A stretch of DNA of 64,000 nucleotides from Gemmatirosa kalamazoonensis (GTDB taxonomy: Bacteria > Gemmatimonadota > Gemmatimonadetes > Gemmatimonadales > Gemmatimonadaceae). The stretch lies in NCBI RefSeq assembly GCF_000522985.1, contig NZ_CP007128.1, positions 620,001-684,000 on the forward strand, given 5' to 3'. This document shows positions 14,851-22,180 of the stretch, piece by piece. The position numbers were made by a program, and so were the translations under genes. The notes beneath the pieces were generated by a model. It was not told the DNA's origin and did not search any database. It worked only from the letters and a program-made list of their open reading frames with translations. Position 1 is the first letter of the stretch; each line of letters begins with the position of its first letter.

Positions 14851-16421
14851 GGCGCGCCGCGCTCATCGCCGCCGGCCTGCTGGTCGGCGCGCCGCTCGCC
14901 GCGCAGGCGACGGCGGGCGGTCCCGTGCGCGCGCGGTCGGCGTACGAGGACCTGCAGATGTTCTCGCAGGTGCTGAACCAGATCCGCGTGAACCACCCCG
15001 ACTCGCTCGACACGCACGAGCTGCTCGTCGCGGCGATCGAGGGGATGGTGCGCGCCGCCGACCCGCACTCGTTCGTGATTCCCGCGGTGCGGCTCGTGCC
15101 GGGCAAGGAGGAGCAGCTGCGCGCGGGCAAGCTCGTGCCGGTGCCGGTGGACTTCACGTTCGTCGGCGGCGCGCCGGTCGTGGCGAGCGTCGCCGCCGGC
15201 ACCGCGGCGAGCCGCCTCGACATCCTCCCGGGCGACGAGCTCGTGTCGATCGACGGCCAGCACGTGCTCGCCGAGAGCAGCGAGGAGCTGGCGATCGCGC
15301 TCGCCGGCGCGAAGGAGAGCGAGGTGGCGTTAGGCATCGAGCGGCGGCGACAGGATGGCTCGCTCGTGCGGCTCGAGCGTCGCGTGCGCCGGGAGCGAAG
15401 CGGCGAGGCGACCGCCGTGCCGGTCGCGGTGCTGCTCGACTCGACCACCGGCTACGTGCGCGTGACGACGTTCATGAACGAGCGGGTGGCGGAGGATCTG
15501 CACGATGCGCTCGGCCGGCTCGAGAAGCAGGGGATGACGCGACTCGTGCTCGACCTGCGGGACAACGGCGGCGGCAGCGTGGCCGAAGCCGCGCACGTCG
15601 CCGGCGAGTTCCTGCCTAACGGCGCGATCGTCTACACGGCGGAGGGGCGCAAGGCGGAGACCACCGACACCGGACGCGTGTCGCGCTCGTTTTGGCGGAG
15701 CGAGCGGCGCTATCCGATCGTCGTCATGGTGAACGGCGGCACGGCGAGCGCGTCGGAGCTCGTCGCCGGCGCGCTGCAGGACCACGACCGCGCGCTCGTC
15801 GTCGGGCGGCCGAGCTTCGGCAAGTCGCTGCTCATGCGCGGCTTCCCGCTGTCCGACGGATCGATCATCGAGCTCGTGGTGGGCCGCGTGCGCACGCCGT
15901 GCGGGCGCGTGGTGCAGCGCGAGTATCGTACGATCTCGCGCCACGAGTACTACCGGCTGGCGAGCGCGGACCGCGACACGGCGGGGCGCCCGTCGTGCCG
16001 GACGGACGCGGGGCGCGTGGTGTACGGCGGCGGCGGCGTGTATCCCGACGTGCCGCTCGACCCGGCGCCCGACGTACCGGCGTGGGCCACGCGCGTGGCC
16101 GAGCAGTCGCTCGTGCTGGCGTGGGTCGGCGGGTACGTGGAGGCGCACGCGACCGCGCTCGCGTCGCTCGACGCGTTCCTGCACGTCACCCCCTCGCTGC
16201 CGGCCGAGGCGATCGCCGACTTCCGCGCGTTCGCCGCGAAGCAGGGGGTGGCGATCCCCACCGACACCGCGGCCGACGCGCGGCTGCAGCGCGCGCTCGT
16301 GCGCGCGGTGGCGGCGGCGAGATGGGGCGAGGCGGGCTGGTATCGCGCCGACGCGCAGCTCGACCCGCAGATCGGCGCGGCGGTGCGCGCGTTCGGACAG
16401 GCGGCGGCGCTGGCGCGATAG
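14847..16421 (+). CDS. S41 family C-terminal processing peptidase with PDZ domain, secreted
   Basis: A 524-residue protein starting at GTG 14847 inside the preceding stop. A signal peptide (VRRAALIAAGLLVGAPLAAQ) is followed by a helical N-terminal segment and a PDZ-like region (GGAPVVASVAAGTAASRLDILPGDELVSIDG, about 110-160). The S41 core then carries LVLDLRDNGGGSVAEA, the nucleophile Ser in NGGTASASELVAGAL and the general-base Lys in RPSFGKSLLMRGF. The tail after about residue 400 is a family extension. CtpA/Prc-type enzymes cleave periplasmic proteins near the C-terminus; the upstream TPR protein could be an adaptor. One Leu in VALGIE is TTA within the octamer. Confidence 0.9.
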   Translation: MRRAALIAAGLLVGAPLAAQATAGGPVRARSAYEDLQMFSQVLNQIRVNHPDSLDTHELLVAAIEGMVRAADPHSFVIPAVRLVPGKEEQLRAGKLVPVPVDFTFVGGAPVVASVAAGTAASRLDILPGDELVSIDGQHVLAESSEELAIALAGAKESEVALGIERRRQDGSLVRLERRVRRERSGEATAVPVAVLLDSTTGYVRVTTFMNERVAEDLHDALGRLEKQGMTRLVLDLRDNGGGSVAEAAHVAGEFLPNGAIVYTAEGRKAETTDTGRVSRSFWRSERRYPIVVMVNGGTASASELVAGALQDHDRALVVGRPSFGKSLLMRGFPLSDGSIIELVVGRVRTPCGRVVQREYRTISRHEYYRLASADRDTAGRPSCRTDAGRVVYGGGGVYPDVPLDPAPDVPAWATRVAEQSLVLAWVGGYVEAHATALASLDAFLHVTPSLPAEAIADFRAFAAKQGVAIPTDTAADARLQRALVRAVAAARWGEAGWYRADAQLDPQIGAAVRAFGQAAALAR

Positions 16422-16488
16422 GCGCCGGGCCGATGGGCGTGGCCCGGTAGTCGCGGTGCGGGTGGGGTCCGACCTCACCCGCGCCGAC

Positions 16489-16749
16489 ATGCCCTCCGAC
16501 ATTCCCCTCACCGACGGCCTCGCCCCCGACGACGCGTCGGGCCTCACCGACGACGAGCTGCGCGCGCTCCTCGCGCGGGCGAAGGCGGCGGGCGACGAGC
16601 CGCTGCGCCGCCTCGTGGCGAGCTTCGTCACGCTGCGCCGCCTCACCGCCGAGGCGCTCACGCTCGTCGAGACGCAGTACGGTGCCGCGGCCGTGGCGCG
16701 CGTGCCGGCGCTGTCGCACCTGAAGCGGCTGGTGCGGCGGGAGCGTTAG
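16489..16749 (+). CDS. Small hypothetical protein, 86 aa
   Basis: I do not recognise this protein. It is a short helical protein (LTDDELRALLARAKAAGDEPLRRLVASFVTLRRLTAEALTLVETQYG) with acidic N- and basic C-termini. ATG 16489 is chosen over the upstream GTG at 16456. The stop is the TAG within CGTTAGGC. Third-position GC and lack of a competing frame support coding, but only moderately. Confidence 0.6.
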   Translation: MPSDIPLTDGLAPDDASGLTDDELRALLARAKAAGDEPLRRLVASFVTLRRLTAEALTLVETQYGAAAVARVPALSHLKRLVRRER

Positions 16750-16775
16750 GCGTCACGCGCGGGATCGCAGTTACC

Positions 16776-16850
16776 AGGGGGGGCTCCCCCCCCTTCGCCC
16801 AAGGTGCTACGCGCCGAGCGCGCCGCGGTACCAATCCGACGCGCGACAGG
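16776..16850. repeat. Conserved intergenic core shared with the 7-kb element
   Basis: The block holds a G7 run, CTC, a C run, TTCGCCCA and, about 35 nt later, GTACCAATC followed by GACGC. This order and spacing match the centre of the GGCTGCGT element at 7056-7125. Here the flanks are instead CGCGCGTCACGC-type sequences (16747-16770 and 16845-16895), which only loosely pair. It fills the gap before the DUF1206 gene. Confidence 0.7.
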
Positions 16851-16919
16851 CCCGAGCGCACGCGTCGCGCGTCACGCTTCGGGCGCTCCGGGGCACGCTC
16901 CTCGCTTCAGGCGCGCCGC

Positions 16920-17741
16920 ATGCCCGTCACCTCCCAGGCCTCCGCGGCCGCCGCCCCGTGGGTCGAGCGCCTGGCGCGCGTCGGCTATGCCGCGAAGGCG
17001 GTGCTCTACGCCACCGTCGGCCTGCTCGCGGCCCGCGCCGCGCTCGGCGACGGCGGCCGCACCACCGACCAGCGCGGCGCGATGGCGGCCGTCGTCGCGG
17101 CGCCGTTCGGTCGCGCGCTGCTCGCCGTCATCGCGCTCGGCCTGCTCGGTCACGCGATCTGGCGCGTGATCGAGGCGATCGCGGACCCGGAGGGGCACGG
17201 CAGCGACGCGAAGGGGATCGCGGTCCGCGCGAGCTTCGTCGCGCGCGCGGTGGTGCACGGTGCGCTCGCGGTGAGCGCGGCGCGCATCGCGCTCCGCAAC
17301 GGCGGCTCGTCGGACGGCGGCGGCGGCAAGGCTGAAGGATGGACGGCGCGCGCGCTCGACCTTCCCGCTGGCGAGGCGCTCGTGTGGGCCGCCGCCGCGG
17401 CGCTCATCGGATACGGCGCGTGGCAGATCTGGCGCGCCGCCGCCGCGAAGCTGAGCAAGCAGCTCGACCTCGGCCGCATGTCCGCGGAGGCCGGACGGTG
17501 GGTGATCGGCGTGAGCCGCGTGGGGATCGCGGCGCGCGGGATCGTGTTCGGCGCCATCGGCCTGCTGCTCACGCGTGCGGCGTTGCACCACTCGCCCGGC
17601 GAGGCGGGCGGCATCGGCGACGCGCTCCGTGAGGTCGCGCGGCTCGGCCGCCTTCCGCTCGCCGCGATCGCGTTGGGCCTTGTGGCGTACGGGGTGTACG
17701 AGCTGCTGAACGCGCGGTACCGGAGGATTCGGGCGCGTTAG
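16920..17741 (+). CDS. DUF1206 integral membrane protein
   Basis: A 273-residue protein made of three copies of a two-helix unit, typical of DUF1206: WVERLARVGYAAKAVLYATVGLLAARAALG, VRASFVARAVVHGALAVSAARIALRNGG, and WVIGVSRVGIAARGIVFGAIGLLLTRAAL. Each is followed by a second membrane helix, giving six segments. The function is unknown. The stop is CGT TAG inside the octamer. It is convergent with the S41 gene at 17841 across a perfect hairpin. Confidence 0.9.
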   Translation: MPVTSQASAAAAPWVERLARVGYAAKAVLYATVGLLAARAALGDGGRTTDQRGAMAAVVAAPFGRALLAVIALGLLGHAIWRVIEAIADPEGHGSDAKGIAVRASFVARAVVHGALAVSAARIALRNGGSSDGGGGKAEGWTARALDLPAGEALVWAAAAALIGYGAWQIWRAAAAKLSKQLDLGRMSAEAGRWVIGVSRVGIAARGIVFGAIGLLLTRAALHHSPGEAGGIGDALREVARLGRLPLAAIALGLVAYGVYELLNARYRRIRAR

Positions 17742-17755
17742 GCGCTGTTCGTATC

Positions 17756-17837
17756 GAACCGCAGAGGACGCAGAGGGCCGCAGAGGACTGCACTCGTCTT
17801 GGCAGTCCTCTGCGGCCCTCTGCGTCCTCTGCGGTTC
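17756..17837. terminator. Perfect 36-bp inverted repeat (family A), likely bidirectional terminator
   Basis: The left arm 17756-17791 (GAACCGCAGAGGACGCAGAG, then GGCCGCAGAGGACTGC) is the exact inverse complement of 17802-17837, with a 10-nt loop. It lies 15 nt after one stop and 3 nt before the other stop of two convergent genes. It has no T tract, so intrinsic termination would be atypical. It could equally be a mobile or structural repeat. The same arms occur at 1.2, 27, 42.7, 51 and 62.6 kb. Confidence 0.9.
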
Positions 17838-17840
17838 AAT

Positions 17841-19190
17841 TCACGGCACGCGCGCGAACGTCACGACGTCGCCCGGGGACGTGAGCCGCAGGCGCGCGAC
17901 GCGGCCGGCGTCGCGCTCGAACGCGATGCGGAGCGCGCCCTGCGCGAACGTCGAATCGGACAGCGGCACGAGCGGCTCCGGCAGCGCGCCGGGGCGGGGG
18001 CTCCACAGCAGGCGGCCGGCGTCGAGCGTCACGATACGGCCGCTCGCGTACGTGCCGGCGTACGACGCGAGCAGCTCCGGCGACACCGCACGCGGCTCGG
18101 ACTGCGCGAGCACGGCCTCGCGCAGCAGCGCGAGCAGCTGCTTGCGCGGCGGCGCCGGCTCGCGCTCGGCGATCGCCGCGAGCGCCATCGCGTGCGCGAC
18201 GTCGAGCGCGCGCGTCGCATCGACCGCGACGTCGGGCTGCACGCCGACGCGCTCCCACTCCTTGCCCGTGCGCGGGTCCTGCACGCGCGAGAACGAGATC
18301 GACGCGCCGAAGCCGTGGCCGACGTCGAGCTGCGCGTTGTTGCGCCCCGCGCCCGCCGTCACGGCGCCGACCAGCTTCGCGCGGCCGAGGTTCTTCGCCA
18401 CGAACGCGAAGTCCTCGCCGGCCGATGCGGTGACACCGCTCGTCAGCACGAACAGCGGCACGTCCGGCCGCCGCGGACCGGGGACGCGCGCGAGCGTGTA
18501 GCGCGTGAACGCTTCCTGCCCCGAGCGGTTCGAGACGCGCAGCGACGCGACGGTGTCGGCGGTCGTGAAGTGGCTCAGGAGCATGTTCACCGACTCCGCG
18601 CTGCCGCCGCCGTTGCGGCGCAGGTCGATGATCATCGCGTCGGTGCCGTCGAGGTAGCGCAGCGCGTTCACGATCGCGTCGTCGACGCCGGGCCCGGACG
18701 CGAAGCCGCGCACGTCCATGTAGCCGACGTTGCCGGGCAGCACGTCGAGCCGGCCGAGCGCCCAGTGCGCGCGGCGCGCGCTCTCGATCGCGGCCGGCGA
18801 CGGCTCGCGTCCACCACCGCCCGCGCGCGCGAGCATGCGAATCCCCTCGGGCCCGGGCCGCATGCCGGGATCGTCGGGCGCGTAGCGCACGTACAGGTGC
18901 CGATCGCCGTTGACCACCTGCAGCTCGCGCGTGAGCACGTCGGCGAAGCGCAGCGCATTCGTCAGCGTGTCGAACGCGCCCGCCTTCGCGCGCCGCTCGA
19001 GGTGCTCGGCGATGAGCCGGCCCGTGTCGGCGTCGGCGTAGTAGCGGCGCAGGCGGTCGCCGATGGAGTCGACGACGTCGCGGCGCGTCGGCGCATCGAC
19101 GGTCGGCGCGGCGGCCATGGGCGCCTGGGCGCGGGCGGCCGGCGCGATCGCCACGGCCAGGAGGAGGCGCAGTCGGATGGAGCGGTGCAT
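17841..19190 (-). CDS. Secreted S41 family peptidase (IRBP/tricorn-like)
   Basis: A 449-residue exported protein (MHRSIRLRLLLAVAIAPAARA, then Q). The N-terminal helical domain (RRDVVDSIGDRLRRYYADADTG, LTRELQVVNGDRHLYVRY) and GNVGYMDVRGF then DAMIIDLRRNGGGSAESVNMLLSHF are as in the retinoid-binding-protein branch of S41. The nucleophile is Ser in LTSGVTASAGEDFAF, and GRNNAQLDVGHGFGASISFSRVQDPRTGKEWERVGVQPD is the C-terminal strand set. A small beta domain follows (LASYAGTYASGRIVTLDAGRLLW). It is divergent from the GntR regulator, whose palindromic site lies in the shared 131-nt promoter region, so it is a candidate target. Confidence 0.9.
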   Translation of the reverse strand: MHRSIRLRLLLAVAIAPAARAQAPMAAAPTVDAPTRRDVVDSIGDRLRRYYADADTGRLIAEHLERRAKAGAFDTLTNALRFADVLTRELQVVNGDRHLYVRYAPDDPGMRPGPEGIRMLARAGGGGREPSPAAIESARRAHWALGRLDVLPGNVGYMDVRGFASGPGVDDAIVNALRYLDGTDAMIIDLRRNGGGSAESVNMLLSHFTTADTVASLRVSNRSGQEAFTRYTLARVPGPRRPDVPLFVLTSGVTASAGEDFAFVAKNLGRAKLVGAVTAGAGRNNAQLDVGHGFGASISFSRVQDPRTGKEWERVGVQPDVAVDATRALDVAHAMALAAIAEREPAPPRKQLLALLREAVLAQSEPRAVSPELLASYAGTYASGRIVTLDAGRLLWSPRPGALPEPLVPLSDSTFAQGALRIAFERDAGRVARLRLTSPGDVVTFARVP

Positions 19191-19280
19191 CGGGCGGGGG
19201 GTGGGGGTCCGGCGCGGCCGCGGCGCGGCCGCCTCCTCGTTAGGACGCGACCGACCCCGGAATGGTTTCCGCTGGCGCGA

Positions 19281-19307
19281 AAAAGGTATACCTTATTGGT
19301 ATCCCTT
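19281..19307. promoter_or_regulatory. Palindromic operator between S41 peptidase and GntR gene
   Basis: A perfect 12-nt palindrome AAGGTATACCTT (19283-19294) is followed by an imperfect second half (TTGGTATCCCTT, 19297-19308). The block is far more AT-rich than its surroundings and starts about 28 nt upstream of the GntR ATG. GntR/FadR-type regulators bind short dyads with a TNGTNNNACNA-like pattern (GGTATACC fits loosely), so autoregulation and control of the divergent peptidase are plausible. Confidence 0.65.
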
Positions 19308-19321
19308 TCCGCCACCCACCG

Positions 19322-20038
19322 ATGCCCACCACCGCCACCGCGACGCTCTCCGCGCCCGACAGCGACGCCGCCCACGCGGATGCGTACCGGCGGCTGCGCG
19401 CGCTCATCGTGCGCGGTCGGCTCGCCCCGGCGGCCCGCGTGTCGGAGGCCGAGCTGGCGGGGCGCTTCGGCATCAGCCGCACGCCGGCGCGCGCCGCGAT
19501 GCACCGGCTGCTGGCCGAGGGGCTGCTGTCGCGCGCGGGAGGCGGCGCGCGGCCGCGCGTCGCGGTGCCGCCGGTGAGCGCGTCCGACGCGCTCGAGCTG
19601 TATCGCGCGGCGGGCGCGCTCGAGGGCATCGCCGCGCGCAACGTCGCGACCCTCGCCCCCGCCGCGCGCCGCGCGCTCGCCGCCGAGCTGCGGCGCCGCG
19701 AGCGCGCGTTCCGCGAGGCGACGCGTCGACGCCCGCTCGACTACGACCTACTGTTCGAGTGCCACGACGCGGTGCACGACGCGCTGCTCGACGCGTGCGC
19801 GGGTCCGGCGACGCGCGCGCTGCTCGACACCGTGCGGCCGCGCCTCGACCGCTACGAGTGGATGTACGCGCCGCTCATCGGCCCCGACTTCCGCGCCACG
19901 TTCCGCGAGCACGCGGCCTTCATTCACGCCGTGGCGAAGGGCGACGGCGCGGCGTGCGAGCGCGCGGTGCGCGCGAACTGGTTCAGCGGGGGCGAGCGGC
20001 TCGCGCGCGCGCTGGAGCGGGATCCGGCAGTGTCGTGA
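19322..20038 (+). CDS. GntR family transcriptional regulator, FadR/FCD subfamily
   Basis: A 238-residue protein. The N-terminal winged helix-turn-helix is clear: DAYRRLRALIVRGRLAPAARVSEAELAGRFGISRTPARAAMHRLLAEGLLSR (about 20-75). It is followed by an all-helical FCD effector domain (LELYRAAGALEGIAARN, ECHDAVHDALLDAC, FREHAAFIHAVAKGDGAACERAV) with the His/Asp residues that usually bind metal or a carboxylate ligand. The likely start is ATG 19322, because the in-frame ATG at 19262 would put the palindromic operator inside the gene. The ligand is unknown. Confidence 0.88.
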   Translation: MPTTATATLSAPDSDAAHADAYRRLRALIVRGRLAPAARVSEAELAGRFGISRTPARAAMHRLLAEGLLSRAGGGARPRVAVPPVSASDALELYRAAGALEGIAARNVATLAPAARRALAAELRRRERAFREATRRRPLDYDLLFECHDAVHDALLDACAGPATRALLDTVRPRLDRYEWMYAPLIGPDFRATFREHAAFIHAVAKGDGAACERAVRANWFSGGERLARALERDPAVS

Positions 20039-20108
20039 TGCCCGCTTCGGGTCGCGCGGCACGCACGGGTGGACTCACTGAACCGCCTAACGCGCTCGGA
20101 TCCTACGG

Positions 20109-20876
20109 ATGACCGGTCCCGTCTCGTTCACCGAGCGCACCGTCGCCGGCGTGCCGCTGCTGCTCGCCGCGCCCGATGACGTCGCCGCACCGCCGCTCGT
20201 GCTGTGGCATCACGGCTTCTCGGCGGCGAAGGAATCGCATCGCGCGGAGCTGGCCCGCGTTGCGGCGCTGGGCTTCCGCGCCGCCGGCGTCGACGCGGTG
20301 GGGCACGGCGCGCGGCGGTTCGCCGACTGGGACGCGCGGCTCGCCGCGGCGCGCGCGGGGCCGCCGGGGAGCGTGTTCCGCTTCATGCTGTCGATCGCCG
20401 CCGCGACGGCGGACGAGACGCCGGCGCTCGTCGCGGCGCTCGCGGCCGAGGGGCTCGCCGACCCCGCCCGTGTGTCGCTCGTCGGCATCTCGCTCGGCGG
20501 CTACGTCGCGTATCGCGCCGTGCTCCGCATGCCGACGCTGCGCGCCGTCGTCGCGCTGCTCGGCTCCCCGGTGTGGCCCGACGACATGGAGAGCCCACAC
20601 CGTCGCCCCGACGCGTTCCGCGACGTCGCGCTGCTCTCGGTCACCGCGGAGCGCGACGCGAGCGTGCCGCCGGAGGAGGCGCGTCGGTTCCATGACACGC
20701 TGCCCGACACGATGCGCGCACGCTACGTCGAGCTGGCGGGCGCCGAGCATCTCGTGTCCGGCGAGGACTGGGCGCGCATGATGGACGAGACGATGGGGTG
20801 GCTGCGCACACTCTGGCGCCCGCCCGTGCCACGCGCCAAGTATTCCGGGTGCGCTCCGCCGTCCTCCTGCTTCTGA
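20109..20876 (+). CDS. Alpha/beta hydrolase (YitV/dienelactone-hydrolase-like)
   Basis: A 255-residue hydrolase. The oxyanion region is LVLWHHGFSAAKES, the nucleophile elbow is VSLVGISLGGYVAYR (Ser in GISLG), the acid is Asp in VTAERDASVPPE and the base is His in GAEHLVS. It is cytosolic, with no signal peptide. It resembles the YitV/BD-FAE-type esterases acting on small esters; the substrate is unknown. Its last 28 nt overlap the start of the next gene in another frame. The tail SGCAPPSSCF is likely read-through over that start. Confidence 0.85.
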   Translation: MTGPVSFTERTVAGVPLLLAAPDDVAAPPLVLWHHGFSAAKESHRAELARVAALGFRAAGVDAVGHGARRFADWDARLAAARAGPPGSVFRFMLSIAAATADETPALVAALAAEGLADPARVSLVGISLGGYVAYRAVLRMPTLRAVVALLGSPVWPDDMESPHRRPDAFRDVALLSVTAERDASVPPEEARRFHDTLPDTMRARYVELAGAEHLVSGEDWARMMDETMGWLRTLWRPPVPRAKYSGCAPPSSCF

Positions 20877-21568
20877 CACTCGTGACGCCCGCCGGCGCGC
20901 AGTCGATCGGCGTGGGGGCCGGGCCGTACAGCGACCCGACGCACAAGGTCAGCGGCAGCGGTCGCATGCCGGCAGGGTGGGCGATGCGCTTCGATCCGAT
21001 CGTCGCGCGCGCCGGACGCCCCGCGCCCGCGCCGCCACGCGCGACCGACGTCGACGTGCAGGCCGTCGCGGGCGGGGTGCGCGTGCGCTCCGGACCGGCC
21101 GCGATCTACTGGCGCGCGAGCGACGTCGCGAGCGGGCGGTTCACCGTATCGGCGACGTTCACGCAGACGCGCGGCATGGCGCACGAGGCGTACGGGCTGC
21201 TCGTCGGCGGCGCGCATCTCGACGATGGACGCGAGCGGTACCTGTACTTCGTCGTCCGTCCGCAGGACGGCGGCATCCTCGTGAGCCGGCGCACGTCCGA
21301 CGCGCGCCCGACGGCGCTCGTGCCGTGGACCGTGCACCCCGCGGTGCACCGCGAGCGCGCGGGCGACGGCGCGGCGACGAACCGCCTCGCGGTGCGCGTC
21401 GACGTCGACTCGGTGTGGTTCGTCGCGAACGACCGCGTGGTGCGCGCGCTCGCCCGCGCCGACCTCCGCATCCCGACCGACGGCGTCGTCGGCGTGCGCG
21501 TGAACCACAACCTCGACCTCCTCGTCACGGATCTGCGGGTGGACCGCGCGGCCGGGCGCATTCGTTAG
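20849..21568 (+). CDS. Exported hypothetical protein, concanavalin-like beta fold
   Basis: A 239-residue protein starting at GTG 20849 with a clear signal peptide (VRSAVLLLLTLVTPAGA, then Q). The mature protein is beta-rich: YWRASDVASGRFTVSATFTQTRGMAHEAYGLLVGGAHLDDGRERYLYFVVRPQDGGILV and DLRIPTDGVVGVRVNHNLDLLVTDLRV. This resembles the DUF1080/3-keto-disaccharide hydrolase or LamG jelly-roll group, but no catalytic motif is visible. It overlaps the hydrolase gene upstream by 28 nt and ends with CGT TAG in the octamer, 4 nt before the next gene, so it is part of a tight run. Confidence 0.7.
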   Translation: MRSAVLLLLTLVTPAGAQSIGVGAGPYSDPTHKVSGSGRMPAGWAMRFDPIVARAGRPAPAPPRATDVDVQAVAGGVRVRSGPAAIYWRASDVASGRFTVSATFTQTRGMAHEAYGLLVGGAHLDDGRERYLYFVVRPQDGGILVSRRTSDARPTALVPWTVHPAVHRERAGDGAATNRLAVRVDVDSVWFVANDRVVRALARADLRIPTDGVVGVRVNHNLDLLVTDLRVDRAAGRIR

Positions 21569-21572
21569 GCAC

Positions 21573-21938
21573 GTGCCCCCGCGTCCGCTCACTCGCCTGC
21601 GCAAGCTCGCGCTCGCGCTGCCCGAGGCCCACGAGGTGGAGGCATGGGGCGAGCCCACGTTCCGCGTGCGCAACAAGCTGTTCGCGATGCACGCGTCGGT
21701 CGGCACGCACCACACGCAGGGGCGCGAGGCGGTGTGGGTGAAGGCGTCGCCCGAGAACCAGGACCTCATGATCCACGCCTATCCCCACCGGTTCTTCCGA
21801 CCGCCGTACGTCGGGACGAGCGGCTGGGTGGGCGTGTACCTCGACGGCGCGGTCGACTGGGAGGAACTCGGCGAGCTGCTGCGCGACGCGTGGCGGATGA
21901 CGGCGCCGAAGCGGTTGATCAGGGCGCACGAAGAGTGA
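21573..21938 (+). CDS. MmcQ/YjbR family protein
   Basis: A 121-residue protein of the MmcQ/YjbR (CyaY-like fold) family: LTRLRKLALALPEAHEVEAWGEPTFRVRNKLFAM, AVWVKASPENQDLMI, RFFRPPYVGTSGWVGVYLDG, VDWEELGELLRDAWRMTAPKRL. Members are described as DNA-binding by structure, but their role is not settled. The GTG start at 21573 lies 4 nt after the preceding TAG, suggesting coupling. Confidence 0.92.
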   Translation: MPPRPLTRLRKLALALPEAHEVEAWGEPTFRVRNKLFAMHASVGTHHTQGREAVWVKASPENQDLMIHAYPHRFFRPPYVGTSGWVGVYLDGAVDWEELGELLRDAWRMTAPKRLIRAHEE

Positions 21939-21978
21939 GCCCGATAGCCGTCGCCTAACGGTCCTGGGAAAAGCACAG

Positions 21979-22082
21979 CCCTGGGGATCCGACGGCGACC
22001 GAAAGGATCCTGGGATAGGCTCGCGGCTCGAGCCTCCAGCCTATCCCGAGATCCCACCGGATCGCCCTTGGATCCCCAGGGC
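21979..22082. repeat. Nested family C inverted repeat (CCCTGGGGATCC arms)
   Basis: The outer arms CCCTGGGGATCC (21979-21990) and GGATCCCCAGGG (22071-22082) extend inward with mismatches (GGCGA/TCGCC). A second inner pair, GGATCCTGGGATAGGCT and AGCCTATCCCGAGATCC, surrounds a GGCTCGAGCC centre. It lies in the 242-nt gap between the MmcQ-like gene and GH3; the remaining 98 nt before the GH3 start would hold its promoter. Confidence 0.85.
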
Positions 22083-22180
22083 AGTTGCCCTCGCCTCACC
22101 CCGCATCGCCGCTGGCGCTCCCCCGCATCGCCCGCCACGTTTGGAACGTGCCAACGACCAGCCCCCGCCCTCACGAGACG

